Shown: positions 6,869 to 12,589 of the stretch, in pieces
Layout: every line of letters starts with the position of its first letter
Position numbering within the stretch: the first letter of the stretch is position 1
NCBI GenBank assembly: GCA_026706325.1
Contig: JAPOYZ010000231.1
Location: forward strand, 1 to 12,589
Direction: 5' to 3'
From: Candidatus Aminicenantota bacterium
GTDB taxonomy: Bacteria > Acidobacteriota > UBA6911 > RPQK01 > JAJDTT01
DNA: 12,589 nucleotides
Made by a program: the position numbers and the translations under genes
Notes under the pieces: generated by a model
Database searches by the model: none
Seen by the model: the letters and a program-made list of their open reading frames with translations, nothing else
What the model was told of the DNA's origin: nothing

Positions 6869-7534
6869 ATGAGTCTTCTGCGGAGCCTGGTTGCCGGCGG
6901 TTGTTTGGCTGTTATCGTCCTGGTGTCCTTTCTGCAAGCTGAGCCCGGTGACGCCGTCACGGTCGAGATCTTCCCCGGCCGGCTCGAGGTCGAGGCGCCG
7001 GAGTGCCTCACCCTCCTCTTCAACCGGATGACGCCGGTTCCGGTACGGATGACAAACCGGACTGGGAAGGACGTCGAGCTTGAGATCACCACGCGTTCCG
7101 ACGTCCTGGGCCTGGTTCCGTTCCGGGAAGGGGTTTCGGCCGGGGGCAACGGGGAAGGAGAGGAGTTGGTCCTGATTCCGCTGATGGCGGGAGAGTGGGA
7201 TGGCGACCTGATCCTGACCTCCGGGGACCGGACCCGGACTTGGACCCAGCGATTCTGTGTACTGCCGCCGGCCCGATTGCACGCGCGGGTCCACGATTCG
7301 AATGACCGGGTGGTGCCGGCCCGGGTCCGGGTGACCGGTTCGGACGGACGCGAATACACGCCCGACGGCCATGACTCGGGAGAGTTCCGGACGGAGGGGC
7401 TCTTCGAGTTGCTGGTCCCGGCCGGCGCCGCCACGATTTCCGTCCGTGCCGCAGATGGAGACGCTCCGGCGCGCGAGATTCAAGTCGATCTTCCCGTAAA
7501 CCGCACCGTATTCGTCGAACTGGCTCTCCCATGA
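6869..7534 (+). CDS. Secreted two-domain beta-sandwich protein, paralogous to the N-terminal part of the next gene
   Basis: The 221-residue protein has an N-terminal signal or anchor (LVAGGCLAVIVLVSFLQA, about 7-24) and then two beta-rich domains. The first (about 28-132) contains PVPVRMTNRTGKDVELEI and the second (about 133-221) PARLHARVHDSNDRVVPARV followed by VRVTGSDGREY. The second resembles residues 213-240 of the downstream hydrolase (AARLDLTVRAHDRANFLPAR, then VYVVGSDR). The first resembles that protein's segment around 137-154. No catalytic residues are evident, and a carboxypeptidase-regulatory-like or similar binding fold is my guess. The stop overlaps the next ATG as ATGA, indicating coupled translation and probably a joint role in the envelope or periplasm. 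The only SD candidate is GGGGGA, about 3 nt before the ATG. Function not recognised; it may be a structural partner of the hydrolase. Confidence 0.82.
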   Translation: MSLLRSLVAGGCLAVIVLVSFLQAEPGDAVTVEIFPGRLEVEAPECLTLLFNRMTPVPVRMTNRTGKDVELEITTRSDVLGLVPFREGVSAGGNGEGEELVLIPLMAGEWDGDLILTSGDRTRTWTQRFCVLPPARLHARVHDSNDRVVPARVRVTGSDGREYTPDGHDSGEFRTEGLFELLVPAGAATISVRAADGDAPAREIQVDLPVNRTVFVELALP

Positions 7535-9675
7535 GAGTCCTCCGCATCGTCTGGATTCTGTCGATCCTGGCCCCGGTTTCTCTGGCAGCAGCGGGGCGCG
7601 CCTGGAATCCCTACGGGCTGAGCGAGGATGAAGTGGATGCCCTGCGCGTCCGGCATCCGGCCCTCCGGGAGTTCGCCGAGTTCTTTACGCAGTTGCTTCG
7701 TTACGAGGATGCTCCTCGGGACCGGAACCTGGCCGTCTACCGTCCGATCCGGCGACTGGCCATGCGGCGCAGGACGGTTCGAGGCTCCTGGTCTCCCGAG
7801 TCGCAGGACGGGATCCAAGGCCGGATCAGCCAGGCTCTCTGGCGACTGAAGTCACCCGAATTGACGCGAATCGACCTGAACCCGGAGGTGCTCCTGACCC
7901 CTTCCGCCCGGGTGCCCGTCTTCACCGCGGGGCTGGAGAACCGGGTTCTGCTCCTCGTCCGCAACAACCACAGGAATCCGGTGGAGTTGAGCCTGTCTCC
8001 CAACGGCGACACGCTTCATTTTCCGACTCGCGAGGCGTCTCTGGCTCCGGGGCAGGTGACGGGAATACAGCTTCGGGTCTGGGGAGCGGGCGGCGGCTCG
8101 CTGGGCCTGCGGCTGGACGTCCAAGGGACTATGGCCGAACTCTCATTGCCGATTCAATGGCGCGAGGCGGCCCGTTTGGATCTGACCGTCAGAGCTCACG
8201 ACCGCGCGAATTTCCTTCCTGCCCGGGTCTACGTGGTGGGGTCGGATCGCTTGGCGCGAGGCCCGGCGGGGACATTTCTGAGGAGCACCTGGACCGAAGG
8301 GCACCAATATTTCCATACCCGGGGAGCGAGTACTCTGGTCCTGCCCTCGGGACCGGCTCGCCTCCTCGTGGTTCATGGTTTCGAACACGCTCCCGTGACC
8401 ATGAACGTGGACTTGGAGCCGGGAAGCAATCAGGTGGAGGTCATCCCTCAACCGGGGATCGATTGTTCCTCTCGGGGATGGTATTCGGGAGACATCCATA
8501 TCCACCTCAATCTGGTCCATAAGACGCTGGACCAACTGGTCTCGACTCAGGATGCGCTTCTGCAGGCTGAGGCCGAAGATCTGGATGTTTCCAATTTGCT
8601 GGTCTGCAACTCGCTGGGGTCCATCACCTTCGATCGCAACCGCTTCACGGGAGCCCTCCATCCGCTATCGACGGCAGACCGGATTCTGTATTGGAATGAG
8701 GAGGTCCGGGCCGCCCTTTACGGTCACTTTGCCGCGCTCAACCTTAAGACATTCCTGGAACCCAACTTCACCGGGTTTCGGAACACCGACCACGCCTTCG
8801 ACTATCCCTCCAACACCATTCAGGCCCGAAAAGGGAGGGAACAGGGGGCCGGGATCTTCTACGTTCATCCGGTCCACAATCCGGACGCCAACGATCTGGC
8901 CGGGTCCAGCGCCAAGGCGGTTCCGGTGGACGCGGCGTTGGGACTCGTCGACGGACTGGAGATCCTGGGGTACGGGCACCCGGCCGCCGGCCTGCGCCTC
9001 TATTACCGGTTGTTGAACTGTGGTTTCCGGCTGGCGGCGGCGGCGGGCACCGACGCCTTCAACAACATCCGGCGCCACAAGGTCATCGGCGGCGACCGCG
9101 TCTACGTGCATACGGGGGACGACTTCAACTATGACTCCTGGGTTCAGGGGCTCAAGGCGGGTCGAAGCTTCGTGACCAACAGCCCCCTCCTGTTCTTCGA
9201 GGTCGACGGCCGCATGCCGGGAGCGGAAATTGCATTGGATGGGCCGGGCCGGGTTCCGGTCCAGGTGGAAGCTCATTCCCATGCTCCCATGGATCGACTC
9301 GAGCTGGTTTTCAACGGGAAGACGGTCCACACGGTGAAGGCTTCGGGAAACGGGAACCATCTGCTTTTCCGGGGCTCGTTGCCCATCACCGGGAGCGGGT
9401 GGCTGGCTGCGCGAATCCAGGGCGGTCCTCACCGCTTGGTGGTCAACAACACGGACCTGTTTGCCCACACAACGCCCGTGTACCTGACTGTGGGAGGCAA
9501 GCCGTATGCGGATCCCGCTTCCGTGATCCACTTCTTACGCTGGATCGGAGATCTGCGGAAGCGGGCGCTGTCCGAGGGATTGTTCCAGGAACCGATTCAG
9601 AAGCGCGAAGTCCTGGATCAGTTCCGGCGGGCCGAAGCCGTCTACCGGCAGAAGTTGGCTTCCGCCGAGGAGTGA
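7531..9675 (+). CDS. Secreted CehA/McbA-family metallohydrolase with PHP-like domain
   Basis: The 714-residue protein starts with a signal peptide (MRVLRIVWILSILAPVSLAAAG). A helical segment (about 28-110) and two beta-rich domains (about 120-310) come before a PHP-like hydrolase domain (about 311-570). The metal motif is WYSGDIHIHLN with D321, H323 and H325. H446 and H449 in YVHPVHNPD and D508 in AAAAGTDAFNN are further candidate ligands. A beta domain follows (about 560-660, VEVDGRMPG-type strands), then a charged helical tail. The family is named for a carbaryl hydrolase and a homologue, but most members are uncharacterised secreted proteins, so the substrate (amide, ester or phosphoester) is unknown. 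The ATG overlaps the stop of the preceding gene by four bases. It converges on the LolA-like gene with 4 nt between stops. Carbaryl hydrolysis should not be assumed. Confidence 0.87.
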   Translation: MRVLRIVWILSILAPVSLAAAGRAWNPYGLSEDEVDALRVRHPALREFAEFFTQLLRYEDAPRDRNLAVYRPIRRLAMRRRTVRGSWSPESQDGIQGRISQALWRLKSPELTRIDLNPEVLLTPSARVPVFTAGLENRVLLLVRNNHRNPVELSLSPNGDTLHFPTREASLAPGQVTGIQLRVWGAGGGSLGLRLDVQGTMAELSLPIQWREAARLDLTVRAHDRANFLPARVYVVGSDRLARGPAGTFLRSTWTEGHQYFHTRGASTLVLPSGPARLLVVHGFEHAPVTMNVDLEPGSNQVEVIPQPGIDCSSRGWYSGDIHIHLNLVHKTLDQLVSTQDALLQAEAEDLDVSNLLVCNSLGSITFDRNRFTGALHPLSTADRILYWNEEVRAALYGHFAALNLKTFLEPNFTGFRNTDHAFDYPSNTIQARKGREQGAGIFYVHPVHNPDANDLAGSSAKAVPVDAALGLVDGLEILGYGHPAAGLRLYYRLLNCGFRLAAAAGTDAFNNIRRHKVIGGDRVYVHTGDDFNYDSWVQGLKAGRSFVTNSPLLFFEVDGRMPGAEIALDGPGRVPVQVEAHSHAPMDRLELVFNGKTVHTVKASGNGNHLLFRGSLPITGSGWLAARIQGGPHRLVVNNTDLFAHTTPVYLTVGGKPYADPASVIHFLRWIGDLRKRALSEGLFQEPIQKREVLDQFRRAEAVYRQKLASAEE

Positions 9676-9679
9676 TCGA

Positions 9680-10540
9680 CTATTCGGGAGCCGGCTCCTG
9701 GGCCGGCGGGTTGGAGTCAGCGGAGCCTTCCGGCTCCGATTCCGGCGCCGGTTTCGCCTGCGGCTCTGGCGTTGGCTCCGGTTGCGGTTCCGGCTCGCCG
9801 ACGACCTCTCCGAATTTGATCGAGGTCCCGACCTCGAACCTCTTGAAGTTGGAATAGGTGATCAGCTCGCGGACATGAACGCGGCGGCTCCGCCTGAAGC
9901 CTCCGCCGAACACGAGGATGTCGTCCGCTTCGCTCCAGGTGGGGAACCAGTACTTGCCGTCGACCTGTTGCCGGAGAGTCTCGAAGGCCGGAAACTTGTT
10001 GTTGCCCAGATCCGGGACGGCTTTCCCCTTGGTCATCACGATCTGCAGATCCAGGTCGTCCACCCAGATCCGTCCCCGGAAGTAACGCCGGTTCCGGCGG
10101 ATCCGCTTCGGCTTCACGTCGAACACGTAGCAGTTGAGCTCGTCCACCTGCTCCTGTCCTTTGTACTTGATCTCGTATTCGGGAAGGTCCTCGGTGGTCA
10201 GCGCAAAGGGTTGCAGGTTGAGGGCGTCGTCCAGATCTTCCCGGGTCAGTATCACCGACTCCAGCCGGCCCCGGTCATAAACGATGCGATGTTGGCGTTC
10301 TCCGTCGCTGGTGAAGAAGATCTCGATGGTCATTTCCCGCTGTTCACGCACCCGGCCGGTACGGGTCAGGACCTGAAATACGATGTCTTGAGTGTAGGTG
10401 TACTGTTGCCAGACTTCGCGGAATTCCGATTCTTTCTGGGCGAAGCGTTTGATGATGTCCTGGGGGTCCACCTTCGCTCCGGCCCCGGAACCCGTGGCGA
10501 GGAAGAGCAGGAACAACGTTATCGGGGAATTTTTCTTCAT
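9680..10540 (-). CDS. Secreted LolA-like (outer-membrane lipoprotein-sorting-like) protein with Pro/Glu-rich tail
   Basis: The 286-residue protein has a clear signal peptide (MKKNSPITLFLLFLATGSGAG), with mature start near residue 22-24. Residues about 25-245 look like the LolA/LolB/RseB half-barrel fold: YTYTQDIVFQVL, EQREMTIEIFFTSDGERQ, YVFDVKP, RGRIWVDDLDLQIVMTKGK and KYWFPTWSEADD follow the alternating-strand pattern, with WVDDLDLQI as its central signature. Residues 249-286 are a low-complexity Pro/Glu/Gln tail (EPEPQPEPTPEP and on), probably disordered and perhaps spanning or contacting the cell wall. LolA-like proteins bind lipid or lipoprotein acyl chains in the periplasm; whether this one does is inferred from fold resemblance. 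No SD is obvious before the ATG at 10540. It lies 52 nt after the sugar kinase and is probably the last gene of the radC transcript. Confidence 0.8.
   Translation of the reverse strand: MKKNSPITLFLLFLATGSGAGAKVDPQDIIKRFAQKESEFREVWQQYTYTQDIVFQVLTRTGRVREQREMTIEIFFTSDGERQHRIVYDRGRLESVILTREDLDDALNLQPFALTTEDLPEYEIKYKGQEQVDELNCYVFDVKPKRIRRNRRYFRGRIWVDDLDLQIVMTKGKAVPDLGNNKFPAFETLRQQVDGKYWFPTWSEADDILVFGGGFRRSRRVHVRELITYSNFKRFEVGTSIKFGEVVGEPEPQPEPTPEPQAKPAPESEPEGSADSNPPAQEPAPE
9690..9707. terminator. GC hairpin just after the hydrolase stop, possible weak terminator
   Basis: GCCGGC at 9690-9695 and 9702-9707 can pair around TCCTGG, 14 nt after the hydrolase stop and inside the 3' end of the convergent LolA-like gene. 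An overlapping 12-bp palindrome GGAGCCGGCTCC lies at 9687-9698. There is no T-run, so this is at best a pause or Rho-assisted site. Confidence 0.2.
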
Positions 10541-10551
10541 GACGGCATATT

Positions 10552-10561
10552 TGATGCATCA
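10552..10561. repeat. 10-bp palindrome TGATGCATCA between kinase and LolA-like gene
   Basis: A perfect self-complementary decamer lies 12 bp upstream of the LolA-like start, in the 52-nt gap after the kinase. It could be an operator for an internal promoter. No convincing promoter elements accompany it. Confidence 0.25.
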
Positions 10562-10592
10562 TTGCCCGAAAAGGGTCTCGGTGACCTCCACG

Positions 10593-11579
10593 CTAACTCT
10601 CCCGGGGATGAGCCTTCAACAGGGAAAGGACCTCTTCCAAGGGGGGAATGCCTGCCCTGGCGCCGACCCGGGTGCACGACAAGCTGGCGGCGGCGCCGGC
10701 GAAGAGGAGGCATCGCCGGACGCTCCAGTCCTGGAAGAGACTGTAGATGAAGGCTCCGTGAAAGACGTCGCCGGCGCCGTTGGTGTCGACCGGCCGAACA
10801 GGGAAGGCCGGCAACCGGTAAATCCTGCTGTTCCAGATCGCGGCGGTCCCCTTGCGGCCCCGGGTCACGGCAACGAAACCGCGGCTCCGCCGGGCCAGTT
10901 CCTTCAATCCCGATCTCCAGTCTTCATGCCCGGTGAAGTTCCTCACGAAGGCCTCGCTGGGAATCAGAAAGTCGGTCAGCTCCACGACCTCATGGATACC
11001 CGGCTGGACGTCGTCCACGTCCAGGGACACCTTCATTCCGGCCTCTTTGGCCCAGCGGGCAGCCTGAAGGTTGGCGTCCGGGTCGCAGCCGTCCAGGTGA
11101 AGGAGCCGGCCGGCAACGATCCACTCCCGTTTCAACTCGCCCTCGGCGTATCGGAGTCTCCGGTCCCGGTGCCAGAGGACGGTCCTCTCTCCCGTGAGGC
11201 GATCGACCAGGATGATGCCCAGTTGGGTGGTTGCGCCGGGAACGATCCGGACGCAGGAGAGGTCCATGGGCTCCCGTCTCAGATCCTCAAGCGAGAATCG
11301 GCCCAATTCGTCTCCTCCCACACTTCCGATGAACCTGGCCTTGAGGCCGTAACGTCCGCAGAGTGCGGTGGCCGTGGCCACGGGTCCGCCGCCCAGCTTC
11401 GACACTTCGTCGCATTCGGTACGGCTGCTGTGGGCCGGATAACGGGGAAGGAAGCACACCCAGTCCACCGCGTCCATCCCCTGTCCGATCACGTGAAAGG
11501 GCCGGTCACGGGGCCAGCGAATATCGAAAGAGGCGCCATCGAGAGGGCTGGGAGACGGTTGCGGAGTTGCGCCGGTCAT
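10593..11579 (-). CDS. PfkB-family sugar kinase, second in window
   Basis: The 328-residue ribokinase-fold kinase opens with FHVIGQGMDAVDWV (28-41). It carries the substrate-binding KLGGGPVATATALCGRYG (61-78), ARFIGSVGGDELG (81-93) and the ATP/catalytic signature DTNGAGDVFHGAF (265-277), with D271 the expected base. GARAGIP (306-312) closes the nucleotide site. The frame is open up to 11750, but that start would intrude 116 nt into radC with non-kinase sequence, so I choose the ATG at 11579. This leaves a short low-complexity N-terminus rich in Pro and Ser. The SD is unclear: GGGA lies within a 5-bp hairpin (CCGGG/CCCGG, 11580-11595) directly before the ATG. It is 55 nt downstream of radC. 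The substrate is a sugar or sugar derivative that cannot be named. It is clearly distinct from the kinase beside mtnP (different N-terminal motifs and DTNGAGD versus DPTGAGD). Confidence 0.88.
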   Translation of the reverse strand: MTGATPQPSPSPLDGASFDIRWPRDRPFHVIGQGMDAVDWVCFLPRYPAHSSRTECDEVSKLGGGPVATATALCGRYGLKARFIGSVGGDELGRFSLEDLRREPMDLSCVRIVPGATTQLGIILVDRLTGERTVLWHRDRRLRYAEGELKREWIVAGRLLHLDGCDPDANLQAARWAKEAGMKVSLDVDDVQPGIHEVVELTDFLIPSEAFVRNFTGHEDWRSGLKELARRSRGFVAVTRGRKGTAAIWNSRIYRLPAFPVRPVDTNGAGDVFHGAFIYSLFQDWSVRRCLLFAGAAASLSCTRVGARAGIPPLEEVLSLLKAHPRES

Positions 11580-11634
11580 CCGGGGGCGTTCCCGGTTTCG
11601 GTGGAGTGCGGGGTATTCACATCGGACGTCCCGG

Positions 11635-12357
11635 TCAGAGCAGGCCTTCGTCGGCGAAACTGAAGTACCGGTGGGGACCGATGATAACATGGTCCAGAAC
11701 CCGGATCCCCACGACCTCGCCGGTGGCCACGAGGCGGCGGGTGATCTCACGGTCCTCCCGGCTCGGTGTCGGATCTCCGCTGGGATGGTTGTGAGCCAGG
11801 ATGACCCCGGCCGCCGCCTCCTCGATGGCCGGCCTGAAGACTTCCCGGGGGTGGACCAGAGACGAAGTCAGCGTTCCCTCCGAGACCTTCACGAGCTTCA
11901 GGGTGCGGTTCTTCCCGTCCAGAAGCAGAGTCCAAAAACATTCTTTGAGAAGCCCCGGGACCGAACCGCGAAAGTGGCGGTACACCTGGGCGCTGTTGTG
12001 CAGCGAGTCGCCGGCCGCAAGAGGCACGTTCCCCAATCGCTGGAAGAGGTGGGCCGCGGCCAGGAGTGCGTAGGTCTGTCTCCGGGTCATGCCGGCCTGC
12101 CGGAGAAGGGAGTAGCTTGCCCGGCGGAGCCTCCGGATCGAACCCAGCAGTTCGATGATTCGCCGGGCCCGCGTCAGGGCCTGTTGATCCGAGTCGGTCG
12201 GAGCGAGCACCAACGCCAACAGTTCCAGATCCGAGAGTGAGTTCCAGCCGGACTCGAAGAGTCGCTGCGCAGGCAGGAGTTCGGCGCTTCCATTCATATT
12301 CACTAACAACGATAGCGGCTGGCAATCAATGGAAAAGATTTTCCGTCGAAACACCAT
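11635..12357 (-). CDS. radC: RadC-family JAB/MPN-domain protein
   Basis: The 240-residue protein has the usual two parts. The N-terminal helical region (about 22-110) contains LSDLELLALVL, RRIIELLGSIRRLRRAS and AGMTRRQTYALLAAAHLFQRL, the last two forming a helix-hairpin-helix-like stretch. A JAB1/MPN metalloprotease-like domain (about 115-240) follows. The JAMM zinc motif is intact: E172 in HPREVF, and H189-N-H191-P with S199 and D202 in HNHPSGDPTPSRED. RadC was historically linked to DNA repair, but its biochemical role remains unclear. M21 at 12297 would give the more standard N-terminus, but only the ATG at 12357 has a strong SD (AGGAGA, 5-nt spacing), so I take the longer form with about 20 extra residues. 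It is the first gene of a probable three-gene transcript and diverges from the RRM gene. Confidence 0.93.
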   Translation of the reverse strand: MVFRRKIFSIDCQPLSLLVNMNGSAELLPAQRLFESGWNSLSDLELLALVLAPTDSDQQALTRARRIIELLGSIRRLRRASYSLLRQAGMTRRQTYALLAAAHLFQRLGNVPLAAGDSLHNSAQVYRHFRGSVPGLLKECFWTLLLDGKNRTLKLVKVSEGTLTSSLVHPREVFRPAIEEAAAGVILAHNHPSGDPTPSREDREITRRLVATGEVVGIRVLDHVIIGPHRYFSFADEGLL

Positions 12358-12362
12358 TCGTC

Positions 12363-12368
12363 TCTCCT
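12363..12368 (-). promoter_or_regulatory. Ribosome-binding site deciding the radC start
   Basis: AGGAGA on the minus strand sits 5 nt before the ATG at 12357. The alternative ATG at 12297 is preceded by TAGTGAAT with no SD, so this site favours the longer RadC. Confidence 0.7.
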
Positions 12369-12381
12369 GTCTTGCGGTGAC

Positions 12382-12410
12382 TTGTGAGGGAGCGGGGATG
12401 GTGGTATGGT
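12382..12410 (+). promoter_or_regulatory. Candidate sigma70-type promoter for the RRM gene
   Basis: TTGTGA (12382-12387) and TATGGT (12405-12410) are separated by exactly 17 nt, each matching 4 of 6 consensus bases. Transcription would begin near 12417 and give a leader of about 117 nt before the RRM gene. Half-matches like this are not rare, so confidence is limited. Confidence 0.35.
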
Positions 12411-12421
12411 GATTTCAACTC

Positions 12422-12438
12422 GAATGACCTGCTCATTC
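12422..12438. promoter_or_regulatory. Operator-like palindrome in the radC/RRM divergent gap
   Basis: GAATGA (12422-12427) and TCATTC (12433-12438) form a perfect 6-bp inverted repeat around CCTGC. It lies just downstream of the candidate start point near 12417 and 65 bp upstream of radC, a position suited to a repressor acting on one or both genes. The binding factor is unknown. Confidence 0.35.
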
Positions 12439-12475
12439 CAAATGGCCTGATCCGAACATCCGGGGTTTGCGGCGT

Positions 12476-12496
12476 GGTCCGTTTTGGGGACGGACC
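12476..12496 (+). promoter_or_regulatory. Hairpin in the leader of the RRM gene
   Basis: GGTCCGT (12476-12482) and ACGGACC (12490-12496) form a perfect 7-bp stem around TTTGGGG, 37 nt before the ATG and clear of the SD. It could be a leader structure recognised by the RNA-binding protein or a transcript-stabilising element. There is no T-tract for termination. Confidence 0.4.
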
Positions 12497-12522
12497 GGCG
12501 TCGGGCGGAGTTTCACTATCCT

Positions 12523-12528
12523 AAGGAG
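12523..12528 (+). promoter_or_regulatory. Strong ribosome-binding site of the RRM gene
   Basis: AAGGAG with 5-nt spacing precedes the ATG at 12534. It is the strongest SD in the window and fixes the start of the partial gene, in line with a highly expressed product. Confidence 0.75.
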
Positions 12529-12533
12529 TCCGA

Positions 12534-12589
12534 ATGAACAAAATTTTCGTTGGCAATCTGAGCTTCAGCGTCAGTGAGAGTGCCCTGGA
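12534..12589 (+). CDS. RRM-type RNA-binding protein, N-terminal fragment
   Basis: Only the first 18 codons are present before the window ends. They read MNKIFVGNLSFSVSESAL, the beta-1 strand and first helix of an RNA recognition motif; IFVGNL is the RNP-2 hexamer. Small bacterial proteins with this start are typically about 80-130 residues, with one RRM and sometimes a Gly/Arg-rich tail, and are often abundant and cold-responsive; that is family knowledge, not seen here. The start has a strong SD and a leader that may be about 117 nt long with a hairpin. The rest of the protein is outside the window, so length and tail are unknown. Confidence 0.88.
   Translation, partial: MNKIFVGNLSFSVSESAL

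Noticed and set aside
11580..11750. Longer start for the second sugar kinase (385 residues)
   Set aside because: It would overlap radC and adds residues unlike any kinase N-terminus.

Overview
This is a GC-rich bacterial chromosomal window (about 60% or slightly more by eye), coding almost wall to wall. The gene set fits an Acidobacteriota-like genome: a secreted TPR protein, a LolA-like secreted protein with a Pro/Glu tail, a secreted CehA/McbA-type hydrolase, a stand-alone MetE-core protein and MeaB. The phylum is inferred from gene content only. I see no tRNA, rRNA, CRISPR array, insertion sequence or phage gene.

Region 1 (1-6680, minus strand) is a run of seven genes read right to left: a cobalamin-independent methionine-synthase-like protein, meaB, methylmalonyl-CoA epimerase (mce), a metallo-beta-lactamase-fold hydrolase, 5'-methylthioadenosine phosphorylase (mtnP), a PfkB-family kinase and a TPR protein cut by the window edge. 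Spacing from meaB to the hydrolase is very tight: a 2-nt gap, then an ATGA overlap. The 116-nt gap before mtnP could hold a second promoter. The themes are methionine/methyl metabolism (MetE-like, MtnP) and propionate/B12 metabolism (MeaB, Mce). No mutase gene is visible in the window.

Region 2 (6681-6868) is the divergent gap. It carries an 8-bp inverted repeat overlapping the probable ribosome-binding site of the MetE-like gene, a 10-bp direct repeat, and a GGCCC tandem/hairpin.

Region 3 (6869-9675, plus strand) is a two-gene secreted module joined by an ATGA overlap. The first protein resembles the beta-rich N-terminal part of the second, which is a PHP-like CehA/McbA metallohydrolase.

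Region 4 (9680-12357, minus strand) holds radC, a second PfkB-family sugar kinase and a LolA-like secreted protein with gaps of 55 and 52 nt, probably one transcript. It converges on the hydrolase gene with only 4 nt between stops.

Region 5 (12358-12589) is a divergent promoter region with a palindrome and a leader hairpin, followed by the start of an RRM RNA-binding protein gene.

I did not find a clearly new defence or mobile system. The better leads are the duplicated-domain secreted hydrolase pair, the RBS-overlapping hairpin before the MetE-like gene, the MetE-core/MeaB pairing, and the structured leader of the RRM gene.
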